Shown: positions 17,598 to 26,305, numbered from the stretch's first letter. The stretch: 44,274 bases of DNA from Ignavibacteria bacterium (GCA_002869275.1 PKTF01000404.1:1-44274), one strand, 5' to 3'. The notes: a model not told the origin generated them from the sequence alone. Numbers and translations are program-made.

Positions 17598-19104
17598 CAG
17601 TTCCTGCGAACACGGCAACTCCCGCCAGGGCAAAGCCCAGCAGGTATTTCAGCCGGATGAAATATAAATAATTCGGTGCGAAGATGATGATCATGAGCAT
17701 CAGGGCCATAAGCACCCATTTTTCCCAGGTGCTGTGCTGCCGGTGGTACATGCGCAGCGCCGTGATCCAGAAACGCAGAATGGATGCGTATATCACCAGC
17801 ATCCCGGCTACACCCACCTTGAGCATGAACGTGAGCGCGTCGATGTGGGTCTGGATGTGCACCCCTTCGAACTGCTCTTCCGCGCCGAAGGCACCGCCGT
17901 CCCACGGCATGCTGATGGCGATCTCGCGCCAGGCCGCACCCCAGCCCAGTCCCCACAGCACGGCGTTGTCACGCATCAGCACGGCCCAGACATTCACGAT
18001 CTCGAGGAAGCGCGTTCCGAAAGAGAGATCGCCGTAGAGCTTGAGAGCGTCCCACCAGTTGAACGCTGAACTCAGGGCATAGAGAATCGTATCGCGTCCT
18101 TCGGCCGGGAGCACGGTGAAAAACACCACAAGGGACGCCACAAAGCCGAAGGCAATCACAGCGGCAACGGTGCGGTAATGGATTTCACGGAGATGCAGAA
18201 GAAAGATCATGATGAGGGAATATGCGGCCTGCAGGTACGACAGCTTGCCGAGTCCGGCGATAAGCATCACGCTGAAATAGGCCGCGAGCGCCAGCAATGC
18301 CCAGTGCTGCATCTGCGAACCGTGACGGTGCTCGTGCCGGCTGCGCCGGAACAGCAGCAGTGCGGCAACGGTAAGCGCCAGCGCGAGTGCCGTGAGCGGG
18401 AGGTCCGATCCAAGGAGTACGCGGTGATAGGAACCGGTGTGGAGCCCCCCACCGGTGAGATAGCGAAAGAAGAACACGGCATGCTTGGCGAGAAAGACGG
18501 CGCCTGCCACGATCAGCGCGTACAGGTAGTCGCGTCGTGTCGTGAACGTGCGGGAAAAGATGAAGTAGAACACCAGCACATGCAGCAGCATGCGCAGGTC
18601 CCAGGTAAAATCGCCGCGCGAATGCATGTTCATCGCGCCGGGTATCATACCGTAGAGCCAGACGATCGCCAGGGGCAGCAGCAGCCAGTCGGCTCGCAGC
18701 CAGCGCCAGCGGCCCGTCTCCACGGCGCGACTCCATTCGCGCAGCAGCACGGGAAGAAGAAGCACGAGTGAGATGACGTCCATCAGGGCGAAGCCGAAGA
18801 TTTTCACTGCCATGACAGTGCCCTTGATATTTTCTTCGACAAAGGCCTGTTCGCTGGTGAGATTGAATTCTTCGTATGCGAGGAGAAACGCGACGAACAG
18901 CAGTACCGCCAGCCGCAGATCGATGAGCATGAGGGCGACGGCCGCGATGGTGACGGCGATCGAAACGGCGAATATCGGGGATTCCGCCAGCTTGTCCCCT
19001 GTGGACAACAGAAACAGAATACTGAGCAGTGTGACGGACACCGGCAGAAAGTACCAGTTGCCGGTGAGCGTCCGCAGCTGCGGAATGCGCGTCAGAGGAG
19101 CCAT
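17542..19104 (-). CDS. O-antigen ligase/polymerase-like membrane protein (Wzy candidate)
   Basis: This 520-residue integral membrane protein has about a dozen hydrophobic segments and a long periplasmic-type loop at about residues 330-415 (containing RDTILYALSS, GTRFLEIVN and a Trp/Gly-rich stretch), the topology of Wzy polymerases and O-antigen ligases. Sequence in this family diverges quickly, so the assignment rests on topology, on the FGTR.LE-type loop and on its place between a flippase and glycosyltransferases. It would polymerise the flipped repeat units in the periplasm. Its ATG shares one base with the flippase stop (TAATG). Confidence 0.7.
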   Translation of the reverse strand: MAPLTRIPQLRTLTGNWYFLPVSVTLLSILFLLSTGDKLAESPIFAVSIAVTIAAVALMLIDLRLAVLLFVAFLLAYEEFNLTSEQAFVEENIKGTVMAVKIFGFALMDVISLVLLLPVLLREWSRAVETGRWRWLRADWLLLPLAIVWLYGMIPGAMNMHSRGDFTWDLRMLLHVLVFYFIFSRTFTTRRDYLYALIVAGAVFLAKHAVFFFRYLTGGGLHTGSYHRVLLGSDLPLTALALALTVAALLLFRRSRHEHRHGSQMQHWALLALAAYFSVMLIAGLGKLSYLQAAYSLIMIFLLHLREIHYRTVAAVIAFGFVASLVVFFTVLPAEGRDTILYALSSAFNWWDALKLYGDLSFGTRFLEIVNVWAVLMRDNAVLWGLGWGAAWREIAISMPWDGGAFGAEEQFEGVHIQTHIDALTFMLKVGVAGMLVIYASILRFWITALRMYHRQHSTWEKWVLMALMLMIIIFAPNYLYFIRLKYLLGFALAGVAVFAGTDDAYPTTHTGLPDSHNAQ

Positions 19105-20549
19105 TACGCGGCCTCCTTTCTGCGCAGGATCAGCGCGGCGATTTCCTGCAGATCCTCACGTGTGAGCACCTTGAATACGGCTATCAGCCCGGCGGAGGTC
19201 AGCGCGGAGAGTATCCCGAGAAGAGGACCCGCAGATATTCCTGCGGTGACGAAGGCGAGCGGCGGCACGACGACGGCCGCGACACCGAGAAGAAGTCGCG
19301 TCCACGGGAGATGCAGTTTGAGGGTCGCGCGTGTCCATACCAGGTACAGCGCTGCGGCCACGGCTTCCGCGATGAGCACGGCTACGGCCGCGCCGGTGAT
19401 TTCAAAGATTCCGATCAGGATGGGAGAAGCGATGACTCCGACAATCATACCCGCAATGCTCGCCCAGACGGCATGCCAGACCCTGTGGCTGACCATGAGC
19501 ACGTTGCTCGCGAGGAGGCCGACACCGAAGAGCGGGATGAACAATGCCAGCAGCTGCAGAATGTGTACGGCTTCCATGAACGCTTCGCCGTACAGCAGGC
19601 CGATGATCGTCGGTGCGAAGGTCATGATGAGCTGCGCCAGCACCAGGGAAAGCAGCGTAACGTACAGTGTGCCCCGGGCGTACAGCTCCTGCGCGCGCTC
19701 ACGGTTTTCCGCCAGCAACCGACTGAACACCGGGTACAGCAAAGCACCGACCGAGGCCAGGACAAACAGTGATGCGAAAATGAGGCGTGAGGCCGCTGCG
19801 TATATGCCGACGCGTTCCTCGGTCACCGTCCACGAAAGGAACAGAACATCCATACGCTGAATTGCGAAATGGGTGCCGTTGATGAGCAGGAACGGCAGGC
19901 CTGCTGCGAGCATGGCCCGTACGGTTCGCAGGCGCATTCGCCAGTGCACACGCATGTCGAAGCGACGCGCCCAGAAAGCACCGAGTATCCATTTCACCAG
20001 ACTGACGACGGAGGTCACAGCCACGAGCGCCAGTAGTCCCTCGCCCAGCATTACAACAACGACGTTGCCGGCGAGAAACACCATCATGCATACGACCTCG
20101 ATAACGGCGAAGGGATAAAACAGCTCATGCGCGTTCATCAGGGCCTGATACGCGTTGGAGAGCCCGCTGAAAAACGGTCCGAGCGAACCGACCGCGAGTG
20201 CGATGAGCAGAAGCCTCTCGTAACCCGCGAGGAGGCCGGTCAGCATGATCAGTCCGATCAGGAGCAGTCCGACAAGGAACTGCAGGAGAAAGAAATTGTC
20301 GAGGTATTCCGACGAGCGGCTGCGGTCGCGGCTGACATCCTTGATGACGAGGTTGGTGACGCCGAGATCGGCGAAGGCGAGAAAGAGCGTGAGCACGTTC
20401 ATGACGGTGGCATAGCCGCCGAGGACACCGGCACCCAGAGCGCGGGCGAGATACATCGCCACACCGATGCTGACGAGACGATACAGCACCTTGGACGTGG
20501 TCAGCGTCCAGAAGTTCAGGGCAAACTGCCGTAGGACAGGGGCGGACAT
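19104..20549 (-). CDS. Wzx-type polysaccharide flippase (MOP superfamily)
   Basis: This 481-residue polytopic protein has about 12-14 membrane segments. The N-terminal arrangement (SKVLYRLVSIGVAMYLAR, then GGYATVMNV...FADLGVTN) is typical of the polysaccharide-transporter branch of the MOP/MATE superfamily. It should flip the undecaprenyl-linked repeat unit from the cytoplasmic to the periplasmic leaflet. It lies between the chain-length regulator and the polymerase-like gene, the expected neighbourhood for a Wzx/Wzy pathway. Confidence 0.88.
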   Translation of the reverse strand: MSAPVLRQFALNFWTLTTSKVLYRLVSIGVAMYLARALGAGVLGGYATVMNVLTLFLAFADLGVTNLVIKDVSRDRSRSSEYLDNFFLLQFLVGLLLIGLIMLTGLLAGYERLLLIALAVGSLGPFFSGLSNAYQALMNAHELFYPFAVIEVVCMMVFLAGNVVVVMLGEGLLALVAVTSVVSLVKWILGAFWARRFDMRVHWRMRLRTVRAMLAAGLPFLLINGTHFAIQRMDVLFLSWTVTEERVGIYAAASRLIFASLFVLASVGALLYPVFSRLLAENRERAQELYARGTLYVTLLSLVLAQLIMTFAPTIIGLLYGEAFMEAVHILQLLALFIPLFGVGLLASNVLMVSHRVWHAVWASIAGMIVGVIASPILIGIFEITGAAVAVLIAEAVAAALYLVWTRATLKLHLPWTRLLLGVAAVVVPPLAFVTAGISAGPLLGILSALTSAGLIAVFKVLTREDLQEIAALILRRKEAA

Positions 20550-20568
20550 GCCGGTTTCCGCTGCCGCG

Positions 20569-21801
20569 TCACGATTGCGCGGTGCGGTCTCCTGTGTTGG
20601 CGTTATGGGAAGCGCGTGAGCGCAGGTAGGTGCGCAGCATCACGGCGAGCACGGCGAACAGCGTGCTGAAAAACAATGTCATCAGCATCCAGACGGCACG
20701 GCGCGGCGCGGTGCGCTTGATTGCGGGGACCGCAGCATCGAGCACCTGCACGGTTGGCGTATCTTTGGCTTCCTGCACGCGATCCTGGAAATACTGTTGG
20801 CTCAGGTAAAGGATGACCTGTTCGAGCGTCTTGACATCGCGCAGATAGCCCGCCATTTCACGTGCCACCTCGGGTACGCGCATGAACGGGACGCTGAAAT
20901 CGGCATCGGCTTCTTTCGATCCTGTACTGAGCGCGGCGTATTGCTTCGACAGCTCGTCGATCTCTGCCTGCAGCTGCCTGATGTGCTTGCTGCTTTCGGT
21001 GAAATCCTGCCGGCTGAGGCTCAGTTCGACCTTCAGTTCCATCATTTTTTCGCGAAGGTCCGCCGCACCGCCGAGCGCCGCTTCCATCTGTTTTTCGAGG
21101 AAGACGGACTTGTTTTCGCGCTGGAAGCGCACGAGGCGTGCATAGGCTGAATCGAGTTCCGCTTCCGTGCGTTCGATTTCCTCTTCGATGAACATGCGAG
21201 AATTGCGTGCGCTGGAAATGAGCTTGTCGCGATTGATACGATCGAGCCAGATCACGTAGTCGTTCGTCACGCTGGCTGTGAGCGCCTTGATACTGTCGAT
21301 CTCGTCACCGGAGGCGAAGAATCCCGTCCCGAGCGTTACCGACACGCGGATCAGGCCGTTTTTGTTCACTTCGATGTCCGTGCTTTCGCGCAGCAGATCG
21401 ACCGCATGCCGGTACGAAAGGTCTTCCGGGATACCGAAAAACGGGGCGAGGTCGTGCTGGACGATCAGACTTTCGGCAACGCTCTGGCTTTTGAGAATTT
21501 CCGCAAAGATATCGGACGGGCGTCCGCCGAATCCGAGCGATGAGCCGATGTCGAACATGGGGAGTGAAGACGCGCCCTGGAGGAGGGAACCGAGTCCGAG
21601 AGATTTGTTTTCCTTCTGCGGTGGCAGCAGTGACACCGTCGAGGTAAAGGTCTGCGGCATGATGAGCACGTAGACAAGCATGACCACCACGACAGCACCG
21701 ACGATGCCGGCGACGGTTTTCTTTTCTGCCCACAGTGCCCGGATCAACCGGCGATAGGAATCAATGTCTCGGGGCTCCACGGGGAGCTGCTTTTCTGTCA
21801 T
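20569..21801 (-). CDS. Wzz/GumC-type chain-length determinant protein
   Basis: This 410-residue inner-membrane protein has a short cytoplasmic N-terminus, a first membrane helix at about residues 29-48, a PQTFTSTVSLLPP strand typical of the Wzz domain, a long periplasmic coiled-coil region (about 185-300), and a second helix near the C-terminus (about 370-390). It regulates polymer length and links the polymerase to the outer-membrane exporter. No C-terminal tyrosine-kinase domain is fused. I chose the ATG at 21801 (MTEKQ); the longer reading to 21864 runs into the upstream gene. It begins 7 nt after the exporter stop. Confidence 0.9.
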   Translation of the reverse strand: MTEKQLPVEPRDIDSYRRLIRALWAEKKTVAGIVGAVVVVMLVYVLIMPQTFTSTVSLLPPQKENKSLGLGSLLQGASSLPMFDIGSSLGFGGRPSDIFAEILKSQSVAESLIVQHDLAPFFGIPEDLSYRHAVDLLRESTDIEVNKNGLIRVSVTLGTGFFASGDEIDSIKALTASVTNDYVIWLDRINRDKLISSARNSRMFIEEEIERTEAELDSAYARLVRFQRENKSVFLEKQMEAALGGAADLREKMMELKVELSLSRQDFTESSKHIRQLQAEIDELSKQYAALSTGSKEADADFSVPFMRVPEVAREMAGYLRDVKTLEQVILYLSQQYFQDRVQEAKDTPTVQVLDAAVPAIKRTAPRRAVWMLMTLFFSTLFAVLAVMLRTYLRSRASHNANTGDRTAQS

Positions 21802-21808
21802 GCTGCGT

Positions 21809-23416
21809 TTACCTGCTGACTGCGATGATGATACCGACAATACCCGCGAGCTGCGAAACCACACCGAGCGTGGTCAGGGCGATTTCCCAGAACTCTGTTT
21901 TCGGAACTTCCGGCACCCAGATGATGTCGCCCGGTTCCAGAATATAGTCGCTCTCGTCCGACGCATCCACCAGCTCACCCGTGCGGGCTTTGACCACACG
22001 CACATCGCCGTCGTCGGCCCGCCAGCCGAAGCCGCCGGCATTCCTGATATAATCCATGAATTTCCACTCCTCATGAAACGTCAGGTTGCCCGGATTGTCC
22101 ACACGTCCGATGATGCGGATATAGTCTTTGAGCTTGGGAATTTCGACCATGTCGCCTGCGCGCATGATGATGTCCTGCGAGTCGTCGCCCTCGAGAAAAA
22201 GCTGTTTGAAGTTCACCACCATGTTACCCACTTTTTCACGCGAGCGCGCCTTGAAGTACTGGTATTCGTCCTCGCGCATGTCGGCGGCGGGAATTTTTTT
22301 CAGGCGCTCGAATTCCGGGTCCTTCTCTGATTCCGGCGGTTTGCGGATGACGACGGCCTCCTCGAGCGAGGCATCGCGCGTGAAGCCCCCCGCCCGGGTG
22401 ATCAGTTCGCGCAGCGACGTTTTACCGGGTACGATCGCATAACTTCCTTCGTGCCGCACCTCGCCGGTAACCAGCACGAGGCGATGCTGCTGGAATTCCG
22501 GTTTCTGCCGTATGAGGATGAGATCACCTGCCTTGATGGCGATGTTCACGCTCTGGTCTGCGGGATACCCTCTGAGATCGAGGAAAAACTGGTCTGTGGA
22601 CACCTGGTCTTCGCGGAAGCGCACGATGACAACGCTGTCGAGGAAGGCAGCGGCGCGCAGTCCCTGGCACACCTCGATGAGGTCGAACAGATGTTCGCCC
22701 GGCACGAAATCGATGCGTCCTTCGATACCCACCGCACCGAACACGCCCACGATCCTGTCTTTCGGTGGAAAATAGATGCGGTCGCCGCCGCTGACGAAGG
22801 GATTGGCCTCGAGGTCGCCCGTGCGCATATACCTGAGCAGATCGGCTCTCACTTCGCTGCCGTCGGTGCGCCGCACGACGATGTTGCGGAAAGAGGTGGT
22901 GTCTTTTACAGCTCCGCCCGACATGGCAAGCGCCTCGGAGACGCGGGCCGTTGCGGGAAGCACGGCGATGCCGGGCTTGCGCACTGCCCCGGCAACGGTC
23001 ACCTTCACCTGCCGTGCCATTGTGAGGCTCACACTGATATCCGCGCGGCTGACCTCGCGACGCAGCATGGTATGGATACGTTCACGTACGTCCCTCAGCG
23101 TGAGATTGCGTACGCGCACCATTCCCAGTTTCGGAATGACGATCGTCCCATCGCTGTTGACGGGCACGGTATGGGAATAGTACTTCGTCCCGAAAATACT
23201 GATACCGATCATATCGCCGGGACCGATCACATAGGTGGAGTCGCTGACAGGGACCTCGACGGCCGGAGCGATGAACTGTTCGGTTTTCCTGTCCTGCTCC
23301 TTCTCCGGATCCTCACGTTCGACGCCGAGATCCTGCGCAACGGCGGGCACGGAGAGGAGAAGCAGCGCGATAGATGCGGAAACCGCAAGAACGTGCGAAA
23401 AAATTGCAGTTTTCAT
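21809..23416 (-). CDS. Wza-like outer-membrane polysaccharide export protein (OPX, SLBB domains)
   Basis: This 535-residue exported protein has a signal peptide (1-27, ending AVA before QD) without a lipobox. A polysaccharide-export domain follows (about 60-135: YVIGPGDMIGISIFG and the SDGTIVIPKLG strand), then several SLBB repeats (beginning V-x-V-x-GAVRKPG near 140; further copies around 220, 330 and 440). A hydrophobic C-terminal segment (about 510-530) may span the outer membrane. It forms the exit channel for the EPS. The ATG at 23416 has an A/T-rich leader without a Shine-Dalgarno sequence. It is the first protein gene of the EPS operon, 41 nt downstream of tRNA-Leu. Confidence 0.9.
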   Translation of the reverse strand: MKTAIFSHVLAVSASIALLLLSVPAVAQDLGVEREDPEKEQDRKTEQFIAPAVEVPVSDSTYVIGPGDMIGISIFGTKYYSHTVPVNSDGTIVIPKLGMVRVRNLTLRDVRERIHTMLRREVSRADISVSLTMARQVKVTVAGAVRKPGIAVLPATARVSEALAMSGGAVKDTTSFRNIVVRRTDGSEVRADLLRYMRTGDLEANPFVSGGDRIYFPPKDRIVGVFGAVGIEGRIDFVPGEHLFDLIEVCQGLRAAAFLDSVVIVRFREDQVSTDQFFLDLRGYPADQSVNIAIKAGDLILIRQKPEFQQHRLVLVTGEVRHEGSYAIVPGKTSLRELITRAGGFTRDASLEEAVVIRKPPESEKDPEFERLKKIPAADMREDEYQYFKARSREKVGNMVVNFKQLFLEGDDSQDIIMRAGDMVEIPKLKDYIRIIGRVDNPGNLTFHEEWKFMDYIRNAGGFGWRADDGDVRVVKARTGELVDASDESDYILEPGDIIWVPEVPKTEFWEIALTTLGVVSQLAGIVGIIIAVSR

Positions 23417-23457
23417 GAAAATTGATCTGTGTGAGCGATCGTGTGCCTGATAAAATG

Positions 23458-23544
<87 letters not shown>

Positions 23545-23560
23545 AGGGGGGTATATTAGG

Positions 23561-23591
23561 GAAAGTTACCCCACCACGCTGTCCGAAACAA
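23561..23591 (-). promoter_or_regulatory. Bacteroidota-type promoter of tRNA-Leu
   Basis: On the minus strand TTG (23589-23591), 20 nt, then TAACTTTC (23561-23568) fits the -33/-7 pattern. The predicted start lies about 10 nt ahead of the tRNA. Because no terminator follows the tRNA, it may also drive the EPS operon. Confidence 0.6.
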
Positions 23592-23603
23592 GGCTTTACC
23601 GCG

Positions 23604-23984
23604 CTACGTGCGGGCCTTGTATTCGCCCTGCGCGTCCTCTGCCACGATCCGCAGCGTTCCGGAAGCAGGCGCCCTTTTCCTGACCTGGCGGCCAATCTTT
23701 TCGCGGAGTTCGTCGTTCAGAAGATCAAGCTCATACGAAGCCTGAAGATTCATCCAGAATTTCTCAGATGTGCCGAAATACAGGGATAGCCGCACAGCGG
23801 TATCCGGCGTTATCGCACGTTTCCCATTGACGATCTCATTCACCCGACGAGGCGATACGCCAATATCCTTTGCGAGAGCGTTCTGTGAGATACCGAACGG
23901 CTCCATAAACTCCTCAAGCAGAATCTCTCCAGGATGGATAGGGGCAGAAAGAGACATTTCATTGTTTTTGGCTTTCGACGGCAT
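23604..23984 (-). CDS. higA: HigA-type antitoxin (XRE family), orphaned
   Basis: This is a 126-residue DNA-binding protein with the HigA/VapI signature: HPGEILLEEFMEPFGIS leading into a helix-turn-helix (ALAKDIGVSPRRVNEIVNGKR, about residues 36-56), then TAVRLSLYFGTSEKFWMNLQ. In intact modules HigA neutralises the HigB RNase and represses the operon. Here only the last part of higB remains 12 nt upstream (23997-24080), so this antitoxin has no toxin partner in place. It carries about 17 residues beyond the usual HigA end. The ATG at 23984 has an AAGG site 8-9 nt upstream. It may persist as a regulator or as protection against related toxins. Confidence 0.88.
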   Translation of the reverse strand: MPSKAKNNEMSLSAPIHPGEILLEEFMEPFGISQNALAKDIGVSPRRVNEIVNGKRAITPDTAVRLSLYFGTSEKFWMNLQASYELDLLNDELREKIGRQVRKRAPASGTLRIVAEDAQGEYKART

Positions 23985-23996
23985 GACACAACCTTG

Positions 23997-24080
23997 CTAA
24001 TGATAATCCACAATCTCCACTTCAAAAACCGCACCATCCCGCCAGACAAAGCAAATCCGGAATTGATCATTAACAATAAC
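23997..24080 (-). pseudogene. higB toxin remnant (C-terminal stub)
   Basis: The frame ending at 23997 encodes VNDQFRICFVWRDG followed by VFEVEIVDYH and a stop. This is the well-conserved C-terminal end of HigB/RelE-type toxins, which in intact modules directly precedes higA. The usual 65 or so N-terminal residues are missing: upstream the frame runs into the terminator hairpin and tRNA-Cys, with no in-frame start. This is therefore a 5'-truncated toxin gene. Confidence 0.8.
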
Positions 24081-24105
24081 GCCCCGCCGGGTGAACAGCG
24101 GGGCG
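24080..24105 (-). terminator. terminator of tRNA-Cys
   Basis: A perfect 8-bp GC stem (24080-24087 with 24098-24105) has a 10-nt loop. On the minus strand it is followed by TTATTGTTAAT, a T-rich tail. It begins 6 nt after the tRNA-Cys 3' end and its edge coincides with the start of the toxin remnant. Confidence 0.8.
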
Positions 24106-24111
24106 CGTGAG

Positions 24112-24185
24112 AGGCGACGATCGGATTCGAACCGATGAATAACGCTTTTGCAGAGCGTCCCCTTAAGCCACTTGGGTACGTCGCC
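24112..24185 (-). tRNA. tRNA-Cys (anticodon GCA)
   Basis: A 74-nt tRNA folds on the minus strand: acceptor GGCGACG/CGTCGCC is perfect, the anticodon stem ACGCT/AGCGT encloses CTGCAAA with anticodon GCA, and the T arm ATCGG-TTCGAAT-CCGAT is perfect. The U discriminator is the strong identity base for cysteine. CCA is not encoded. A dedicated promoter and terminator flank it. Confidence 0.95.
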
Positions 24186-24194
24186 AGGGGATTG

Positions 24195-24225
24195 TAAAGA
24201 TACGGAGTCACCACGCGAAAAGCAA
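24195..24225 (-). promoter_or_regulatory. Bacteroidota-type promoter of tRNA-Cys
   Basis: On the minus strand TTG (24223-24225), 20 nt, then TATCTTTA (24195-24202) matches the -33/-7 consensus except for the last base. It lies 10 nt ahead of the tRNA and back to back with the promoter at 24246. Confidence 0.65.
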
Positions 24226-24245
24226 TGTCCGAGGGCGCCTGCGCC

Positions 24246-24276
24246 TTTGTTCATCAGGCCGCAAGGTGTATCTTTG
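24246..24276 (+). promoter_or_regulatory. Bacteroidota-type promoter of the GT2/GT-C pair
   Basis: TTTG (24246-24249), 19 nt, then TATCTTTG (24269-24276) is an exact match to the Bacteroidota housekeeping consensus. The predicted start near 24283 gives a leader of about 40 nt for the GT2 at 24324, which lacks a Shine-Dalgarno sequence. Confidence 0.75.
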
Positions 24277-24323
24277 AAGATTGCGCGGACGCAGATCCAT
24301 CTTCCCTGCCCGCCCGTTTGACC

Positions 24324-25025
24324 ATGAGCAAAACACTCTCCATCATCATCCCCTGTTACAACGAGGAAGGAACCATCCTCGAACTGCTCCGTCGCGTGGA
24401 AACGACGGATATCGGCGATGTGCGGAAACAGCTCGTGATCGTCGACGACGGTTCGACGGACAGCACACCGGCGCTGCTGCGCGAGCATGCAGGCGACCAT
24501 ACGCTGATCTTCTCGGAGCAGAACGCAGGCAAGGGCGCTGCGATCCGCCGTGGACTCGAGGCCGTCACAGGCGACATCGTCATCATCCAGGATGCTGATC
24601 TCGAATACAATCCCGACAATTACGCCGACCTGATCGCACCTATCCTCGCAGGAGAAAGCCGGGTGGTGTACGGTTCACGCGAACGCAATGCCGCAAACCG
24701 CACGCATTCCGGTATGAGTTACTATGCAGGCGGGAAGTTTCTCTCTGCGCTGACCAACCTTCTGTATGGATCACGCATCACCGACGAACCGACCTGCTAC
24801 AAGGTGTTCGACGCTGCACTGCTGCGCAGCATTCCCCTCACCTGCACCCGTTTTGAGTTCTGTCCGGAAGTGACGGCCAAAGTTCTGCGCAGGGGCCATG
24901 ATATCGCGGAAATCCCCATCGATTACTTTCCACGGAAAAAAAATGAGGGGAAGAAAATCCGCCTCCGCGACGGTGTCGAAGCCGTGTGGACGCTCCTGAA
25001 ATTCCGTTTCTCTTCACGTATCTGA
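24324..25025 (+). CDS. GT2 family glycosyltransferase, dolichyl-phosphate-sugar synthase-like
   Basis: This 233-residue GT-A enzyme has IIIPCYNEEGTI at the N-terminus, VDDGSTDST for nucleotide binding, QDADLEYNP with the metal-binding DxD, and GSRIT plus EVTAKVLRRG in the C-terminal part. This is the pattern of dolichyl/polyprenyl-phosphate mannose or glucose synthases. It has no C-terminal membrane segments. Such enzymes charge a polyprenyl phosphate with a sugar that a GT-C membrane enzyme then uses; the next gene, 10 nt downstream, is of that class. I chose the ATG at 24324 because upstream in-frame residues overlap the promoter region and show no family similarity. Confidence 0.88.
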   Translation: MSKTLSIIIPCYNEEGTILELLRRVETTDIGDVRKQLVIVDDGSTDSTPALLREHAGDHTLIFSEQNAGKGAAIRRGLEAVTGDIVIIQDADLEYNPDNYADLIAPILAGESRVVYGSRERNAANRTHSGMSYYAGGKFLSALTNLLYGSRITDEPTCYKVFDAALLRSIPLTCTRFEFCPEVTAKVLRRGHDIAEIPIDYFPRKKNEGKKIRLRDGVEAVWTLLKFRFSSRI

Positions 25026-25035
25026 CCGCATACGC

Positions 25036-26301
25036 ATGTTCGCCCGTCTGCTCGACATTCTCGACCGCTTCCCCACGGGACGCATTATCGGTGCCGCCGT
25101 GCTGCTGCGGCTTGTGTTCGGACTGTTCTGGATGCTGGCGGTGAACGCGCCGCCCGAGAACGTCCCCATCGCGGGAGACAGCTGGCACGATGCCGGTGCG
25201 GACGGCTACCTGCAGATCGCGCGCACACTGCTCGTCAGCGGCGAATACGCGTTCGAACCCGGCGGCGTCCCGGTACACAACCGACCGCCCGTGCAGGTGC
25301 TGCTCATGCTCATCTTCGGCGCCTGGCTTCCCGCGCACTGGTACATCGTCTGGATGTTCGGCAGCGCCCTGCTCTCCCTGCTCATGCTTCTCGTCGTCCG
25401 GCGGCTCGCAGACGACATGGACATCTCTCCACGCATGCAGAAACTGCTGCTCGTGCTCGTGGGCTTTCACCCGTACCTGATTTTCATCACGAAGACGACA
25501 ACGTTCATCAACGCCGCGGCGCTGCTTCTGGTGCTCGTCGTCTGGCTGGGCTTTCGCATTTCGCGCAAACCAATACACTATGCGATACCTGCCGGGCTCG
25601 CCATGGGCGCAGGCGCCCTCACACACGGGACATTTCTTCTCATGCCGCTTCTCGCGGCGCCCTACATCCTTTCCCGCCGCAACGTCCGGGTAGGCAAGCG
25701 CCTTGCCGCTCTGACCATGGTGATCATCTGCGCCGCTGCCGTGGTAGCACCCTGGACGCTGCGCAATTATTACACCTTTGACCGTGTCATCCCTGTAGTG
25801 ACCGGAAACGGCTACCACTACTGGAAAGGAGAGGCTGTGTATTTCGGCGGCGATTATCCGATGGCGGACCTCTATGTCGAGGCCACCGGCCGGCCCTTCG
25901 AGGAAAAGTACTACGGTGCGGTGTATCCCGAGGCGGATGCCGTACTCTGGAATCTTGCCAGGGAAGACATGCTCAACCGGCCGCACTTCATTCCCATGCG
26001 TCTGTTGATCGGCTCGGGCGCATTCTTCGCTCCGTGGGACGGCGGGCCGAAGAAGGCTGTCGCGTCAGCAATTTTGAATGTCCCCCTGCTGCTGTTTCTG
26101 CTGTATTTTCTCTTTCGACGCCGGCGCTCACTGAATACCGAACAGATCACCTTGATGCTGCTGCTCCTCTATATCGTGGAAGCATTCGCGTTCTTTGTGT
26201 CCTGGGGATCGTACTTCACGATGATTCTCCCCCTCATGCTGCTGCTCACCGTCAGCCTCGCCGATCCCCTCACCCGCAACCCCGCGATGAAACAGGAATA
26301 A
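25036..26301 (+). CDS. ArnT/PMT-like GT-C glycosyltransferase
   Basis: This 421-residue membrane protein has about ten hydrophobic segments. The first periplasmic loop carries DGYLQIARTLL (residues 56-66), and HNRPP and a hydrophobic ladder follow, as in the ArnT/PMT_2 group of GT-C enzymes that take sugar from a polyprenyl-phosphate donor. The GT2 10 nt upstream could supply that donor. The acceptor may be lipid A, a surface glycan or protein; it cannot be read from the sequence. The 3' end faces the convergent UDP-glucuronate decarboxylase gene across a repeat-containing gap. Confidence 0.8.
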   Translation: MFARLLDILDRFPTGRIIGAAVLLRLVFGLFWMLAVNAPPENVPIAGDSWHDAGADGYLQIARTLLVSGEYAFEPGGVPVHNRPPVQVLLMLIFGAWLPAHWYIVWMFGSALLSLLMLLVVRRLADDMDISPRMQKLLLVLVGFHPYLIFITKTTTFINAAALLLVLVVWLGFRISRKPIHYAIPAGLAMGAGALTHGTFLLMPLLAAPYILSRRNVRVGKRLAALTMVIICAAAVVAPWTLRNYYTFDRVIPVVTGNGYHYWKGEAVYFGGDYPMADLYVEATGRPFEEKYYGAVYPEADAVLWNLAREDMLNRPHFIPMRLLIGSGAFFAPWDGGPKKAVASAILNVPLLLFLLYFLFRRRRSLNTEQITLMLLLLYIVEAFAFFVSWGSYFTMILPLMLLLTVSLADPLTRNPAMKQE

Positions 26302-26305
26302 AAAA

